Positions 59,118 through 64,000 of a stretch of 64,000 bases of DNA are shown piece by piece (the first letter of the stretch is position 1; the number at the start of each line of letters is the position of its first letter). The translations under genes were made by a program, and so were the position numbers. The stretch is from Allantophomopsis cytisporea (lineage: Eukaryota; Ascomycota; Leotiomycetes; Phacidiales; Phacidiaceae). The notes under the pieces are model-generated. The model worked only from the letters and a program-made list of their open reading frames with translations. It was not told where the DNA came from and searched no databases. The stretch is taken from assembly GCA_024752435.1 (NCBI GenBank), contig CP103036.1:558001-622000 (forward strand). Reading direction: 5' to 3'.

Positions 59118-62100
59118 ATGAATCCCGTAAGACAACCCTCTTCCTCACCCCAAACTCACGGCAAAATGGACGAGTCAGCATACGAGGAGGTTCGATCGAT
59201 GATGGATACTTTGGATATACATGATAGACGCAAGCAAATGTTCGGCTGGGACTCTCACACTGACAAATACCAGAACGTGGATGCCGAGATTCATTCCCCC
59301 AACGAGATGATGGTCGATGAAGACTATGTAGTCGAACTCCCACAGAACGAGAAGGACGATGTAGCAATCATCAACCCAGATCAGCTCGATGGCATAGACG
59401 ACGTTGCTGCATTCCCCAGGGCGGATGACTGTAAGCTGCCCCACTCGATGTCTGCCTACCCCCCACGATCTAATGGTATATACTAGTCGAGGCGATGAAA
59501 GAGCTCATTTTTACACCATTACCAGAAGATCCACCCATCGTCGCCGAAGGTATACACACATGGAAGATTGAACACTGGCGAAATCTGCCAAAGAAGGAGC
59601 ACGGTCCGATTTTCAATGTCGGTGGATACCCATGGTAGGGCTGATCCGGATCATACGGCTGTATCAAAAGTACTAACTTGTAGTAGGCGGGTACTCTTCT
59701 TTCCTTCTGGCAACAATGTCGAATTCTGCTCGTTCTATCTCGAACATGGTTTCGAAGACAACAAGCCTCCTGAGGATTGGTACTGTTGCGCACAGTTCAG
59801 TCTGGTTTTATGGAACCCCAACGACCCAACAATCTATACACATCATACTGCGTACCACCGATTCACACCAGAAGAGGGAGATTGGGGATTTACACGATTC
59901 TCGGAGATAAGAAGGACTTTTGGAGTGAACTGGGAGAATGGCTCTCGTCCATTGGTTGAAAATGACTGCGCCAATATGACTGCCTACGTACGGATTGTCA
60001 AGGACGAAACAGGAGTTCTGTGGCACAACTTCACAAACTATGACTCGAAGAAGCAGACTGGATACGTTGGGTTGAAGAACCAGGGTGCAACGTGCTACCT
60101 GAATTCTCTAATCCAGTCCTTGTACTTGACAAATGCTTTCAGAAAGGTATTTTCGAAGAATGTAGATGATGATTACCGTACTGATGCAATTTCTAGGCTG
60201 TTTATCAAATACCCACACAGAACGAAGAAACACTCTCCAACAGCGCCTACACTCTCCAAAGATTGTTTTATCAGCTACAGACCTCTCAGCAGGCGGTCAG
60301 CACCAATGAACTCACTAGATCATTTGGTTGGGAGACAAGACATATTTTCGAGCAACAAGATGTCCAGGAGTTGTCCAGAAAATTGATGGAGCGCATGGAG
60401 GAGAAAATGAAGGGTACCGCGGCGCAAAACGTTCTCCCACAGTTGTTTTGCGGAAAGGTCAAGACATATATTTCCTGCATCAACGTCGATTATGAATCCA
60501 GCAGAGTGGAAGATTTCTGGGACGTCCAATTAAATGTTAGTGGCAACAGAACGATTGAAGATAGTTTCCGCGATTATGTTCAAGTAGAGAAGATGGATGG
60601 AGAGAACCAGTACTTCGCTGGTGACAAGTTCCGTCTTCAAGATGCGAATAAGGGTGTTATTTTCCAGAGTTTCCCCGAAGTCCTTCATTTACAGCTCAAG
60701 CGTTTCGAATACGATATCGAGCGAGATGCGATGATGAAGATCAACGACCGTTATGAATTCCCGGAGGTATTCGACGCCGCACCTTACCTTTCCGAGGACG
60801 CAGACAGATCCGAATCATATGTGTATCAGTTGCATGGAGTTTTGGTGCATAGCGGAGACTTGAACGCTGGTCATTATTATGCTTTCATCAAGCCCGAGAA
60901 AGATGGATGGTTCTACAAGTATGATGACGACCGAGTCACCAAGGCCACCATGCGAGAAGTGCTGGAGGAAAATTATGGAGGCCCAATGCTCAACGCCAGT
61001 AAGACTGCGAAGCCACAAATAAGAGCTAATAGTGCTTATATGTTGGTCTACATCCGCCAATCCCGCCTGGATAACGTTCTTTGTCCCGTAACCGAAGCGG
61101 ATACTCCACCACATTTGCAGCGCAAGCTTGATGAAGAAGCCGCTCTAAAGGAAGCCAAGCGAAAAGAGCGCGAAGAGCAACATCTCTATCTTAATGTTAA
61201 GGTCCTCACAGAGGATGCCTTTAAGGCACATTCTGGAACAGATCTTGGATTATTTGATACGAATGTCGCCGATAACCCAGCTGGTGTACGGCTTTACAGA
61301 TTACTACGACTGTCGACAGTCAACCAGCTGAAAGCTAGAATAGGTGAAGACATTGGACAGGATCCACGAAAGATCCGCTTATGGTATATGGTCAATCGAC
61401 AAAACAAGACGACCCGTCCAGACCAGCCCATTACGGACTCAAGCTTGACTATCGAAGAGGCACAGATGAAACTGGGTGTCAGCAAACAAGTAGATCTTCG
61501 TTTGTGGGCAGAAGTTGCAGAGGAAGTGAATGCGGAAGGGGAGCCAATCTGGCCAAGTTATCAGATCACGCAACCCGGCGCTCGCACTGACAACATCCTT
61601 ATTTTCCTTAAGTGGTTCGACCTCGAGTCACAAACGCTGAAGGGTGTCGGTCACATCTACATAAGCAAGGAGCGCAGAGTTGAAGAACTTGTTCCTCCGA
61701 TATTGAAAAAGATGGGTTGGTCAGAAATTTCAGCCACCGGAGATCTCCAACAGCTTAAACTATTTGAGGAAATCAAGCCTCAAATGATTGAGACTATGAA
61801 AGCCAAGCAAACGCTGAAGGCCGCGGAATTGCAAGATGGAGATATTGTCTGCTTCCAGAAAAGTGCGAAGTCAGCCGCGGAGATTGGTACACCTAATGGT
61901 CAAGAGACTGTTGCCAAGCCGACTCAAATCACCAGTGCCACTGGAGCTTTCGAGGACGTCCGCCAATACTACGATCACCTCCTGTACAAGAAGCTTGTCC
62001 GTTTCCACCCTCATGCGAGAATGCAGCAGCCACAGTCTCCGACTTTCGAACTTGTTCTAAGTGCGAAGAACACGTATGATCAGTTTGCTGCTAAGGTCGG

Positions 62101-62957
62101 TGAGAAGCTTGGAGTAGACCCCACTCACATTCGTTTCCACACTATCAACGCCTCGAATGGCAACCCAAAGACTCCAGTAAAACGCAATCCGACTTTCACT
62201 CTGCATCAAATCCTCAACCCTCCATACAGCACTTTTGGCAATAACAATCAGCGTTCTGACTCGTTATACTATGAAGTTCTTGATATCAGTTTATCAGAGC
62301 TCGATACAAAGAAGAATTTCAAGGTCCAATGGCTTACAGAAGGTATCACCAAGGACGAGACCTTCGATGTCCTGGTCAACAAAACAGGAACTATCGATGA
62401 TTTGATTGCAGCTCTTGTTAGAAAGGCCGACATCAGTGCCGAGACGGAGGAGTTTATTCGTGTTTACGAAGTTCAACACCACAAGATCTTCAAGGAGCTT
62501 AATCGGGATTTCCCTGTCGGCAACATCTCAGATTTCTGTGGCATTGTAGCAGAGCGAGTTCCAGATGAAGAATTGAATGCTGAGCCGAACAGCTTTATCA
62601 ACGCCTTCCATTTCCAGAACGATCCAAACAAGGCCCATGGCATTCCCTTTAAATTCCATATCAAGCCAGACGAGAATTTCGCCGAGACGAAGAAGAGATT
62701 GGAGGCCCGTACAGGCTTGAAGGGTAAGAACTTTGAAAAGATCAAGTTCGCAATTGTTCAGAGAAGTGCCTATGCCAAGCCGAAATACTTGAGTGATGGT
62801 AAGTACAAGGTCAATGAACTGTTCCTGTAACTGTAACTAATCCATCTTAGACGAAGTACTTTGGGATATCGCACATGACGACGATCTGTTGGGCTTAGAT
62901 CATACTGATAGATCCAGGGCCGTGCGCGCTGGAGCAGGAGATCTATTCCTTAAGTAG
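59118..62957 (+). CDS. ubiquitin C-terminal hydrolase, USP7/Ubp15 type, 1209 aa
   Basis: Five exons: 59118-59430, 59487-59634, 59687-60146, 60197-62798 and 62851-62957, all GT-AG and in frame. Reading through the introns gives false ends at several places. The N-terminus is acidic and disordered. A MATH/TRAF-like domain follows (about 120-260; HTWKIEHWRNLPKKEHGPIF, WGFTRFSEIRR). The UCH catalytic core has the Cys box GATCYLNSLIQSLY with Cys290 and the His box LNAGHYYAF with His533; FEQQDVQELSRKLME is a family hallmark. The C-terminal 600 residues are the ubiquitin-like HUBL domains. Orthologues are human USP7, yeast Ubp15 and S. pombe Ubp21/22. They remove ubiquitin from substrates in nucleus, cytosol or peroxisome. 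Confidence 0.96.
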
Positions 62958-64000
62958 AAGATTGCTTTCTTCCCTTCCCCATCGGAGGAGGCAAGCAAAT
63001 GTTGTACATGATTTTGATGGGAGGAAAGGGAGGGGCGGTATGTTATGGGAGGTGAATGGTTGGTGGCGGGCGGCTCTCAAAATATACTTTTATATTACTA
63101 CTCCTTTTCTCCTCTTTCTGTGTTACTTCCTTTCGGCCATCTCTACATCTTGCGCGCTGCCTGCTCTATCATGCTCAAGTTTTATTGTTGAGAAGTCGGC
63201 ATTGATATTGGGCATTCGCTTGCGATGAATATCGAGGTTTCAGCCTTTGTTGTGGTCGTTGGATGCTCTTCTTCCTGCGCCGTTTTTGTGTTGCTGTCAA
63301 TGTTGGTTTCTTTGTGTTTTCTGCGAGGATAAACGATAGCTGCATTCGAGTGGGTGTCTGGTAGATATTACACCTGGCATTATGGGGGTTGCGAATTCAA
63401 AGGATTCTATGCAATGATATCTAACATGTTACTCTGGGCGAGCCCTCAGTCTGTTTATTCTGCCTTGTGCCATTCATTCGGCATAATTTACGGTAATTGA
63501 GGCACGTTTGTCCTGTTTGTTGTCAATCGTTATGTGCGTTGGAGTCTGCCTACTCTCATATCTTGTAATGATGGACTCGTAGTTTTACATAGGACGGGGT
63601 CGAATCCGAGTACACACCATTCCACATGCAACAAAACCTCACAATATGTATTCATCTATAGCTTGAAACATACCCCACCTGTCTGCCTTACTCAATCTTC
63701 AACCATGCATACTTTAAATGACCTCACAGCCATCGGCCAAATTCGAGTTGGAATGTTAGCATCGACAATACCTGCTTACTACAAGCATCTTCAGATATGC
63801 GCCAGGCGTCATATCTCGCATGCCAAACCTGGTCTACAAATCAGCACACTGGGGAAACCCTATACGAACTCCGAAGGAGAAACGAGATGAAGGTTCTTCG
63901 TATGCTTCCTCCTTCGGTATGACAATGTTTGAGTTGCATTGATGTTATGTGCAGCGCCGTTCGCTGCATGATCCTTCGCTACCCTTTCGGCAAAGAGATC
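62958..64000. other. 3' flank of the deubiquitinase gene
   Basis: 1 kb of T- and G-rich, intergenic-looking DNA to the window edge. No second gene could be supported; the ORF at 63534-63890 has no features. Confidence 0.5.

Noticed and set aside
63595..63615. tRNA B-box-like GGGTCGAATCC
   Set aside because: Flanking bases do not form a T-arm stem, and there is no A box or acceptor stem around it.

Overview
The window is nuclear DNA of a filamentous ascomycete. Evidence is short GT-AG introns (about 45-110 nt), a LaeA-type methyltransferase, a Cdc12-type septin, fungal DUF4048 and PWI/RRM proteins, and standard codons. Protein style suggests Leotiomycetes (Botrytis/Sclerotinia-like), but that is inference from memory. 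ATG starts, splice joins and reading frames were worked out by hand from the sequence; protein lengths follow from those joins.

Layout. 1-131: tail of a gene with a WW domain, cut by the window edge. 132-29,000: sparse accessory-looking half. It holds an adenylate-forming reductase (A-T-R, minus, 2.7-6.0 kb), a decayed or unresolved Cys-rich gene (about 9.1-11.3 kb, plus), a seven-exon LaeA-like methyltransferase (minus, 13.5-14.8 kb), a low-complexity G-rich promoter zone (15.0-17.4 kb), a doubtful gene remnant (18.3-19.7 kb, minus) and about 9 kb where I see no supportable gene.

28.9-64.0 kb: dense conserved half. Going right: an RBM25/Snu71-like splicing factor (minus) divergent from mitochondrial ribosomal protein bS21m (plus); two neighbouring small BTB/POZ-like paralogues (minus); an intronless divergent DNA ligase IV-type protein (minus); a possible Cys-rich small ORF; a DUF4048 protein (minus) divergent from TIM22 (plus); a heme-less sulfite oxidase (minus); a membrane-anchored GH16 glucanase (minus); PWP2 (minus) divergent from septin CDC12 (plus); a mitochondrial PDK/BCKDK-type kinase (minus); and a USP7/UBP15-type deubiquitinase (plus).

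How they fit. The right half is mostly housekeeping: pre-mRNA splicing, mitochondrial translation and import, ribosome biogenesis, cytokinesis, metabolic control of a mitochondrial dehydrogenase, and ubiquitin removal. It is repeatedly arranged as head-to-head pairs sharing 380-1,460 bp promoters. The left half looks like a secondary-metabolism or lineage-specific island: a stand-alone carboxylic-acid-reducing NRPS-like enzyme and a methyltransferase of the LaeA type, separated by gene debris. No tRNA, rRNA, CRISPR or intact transposon was recognised.
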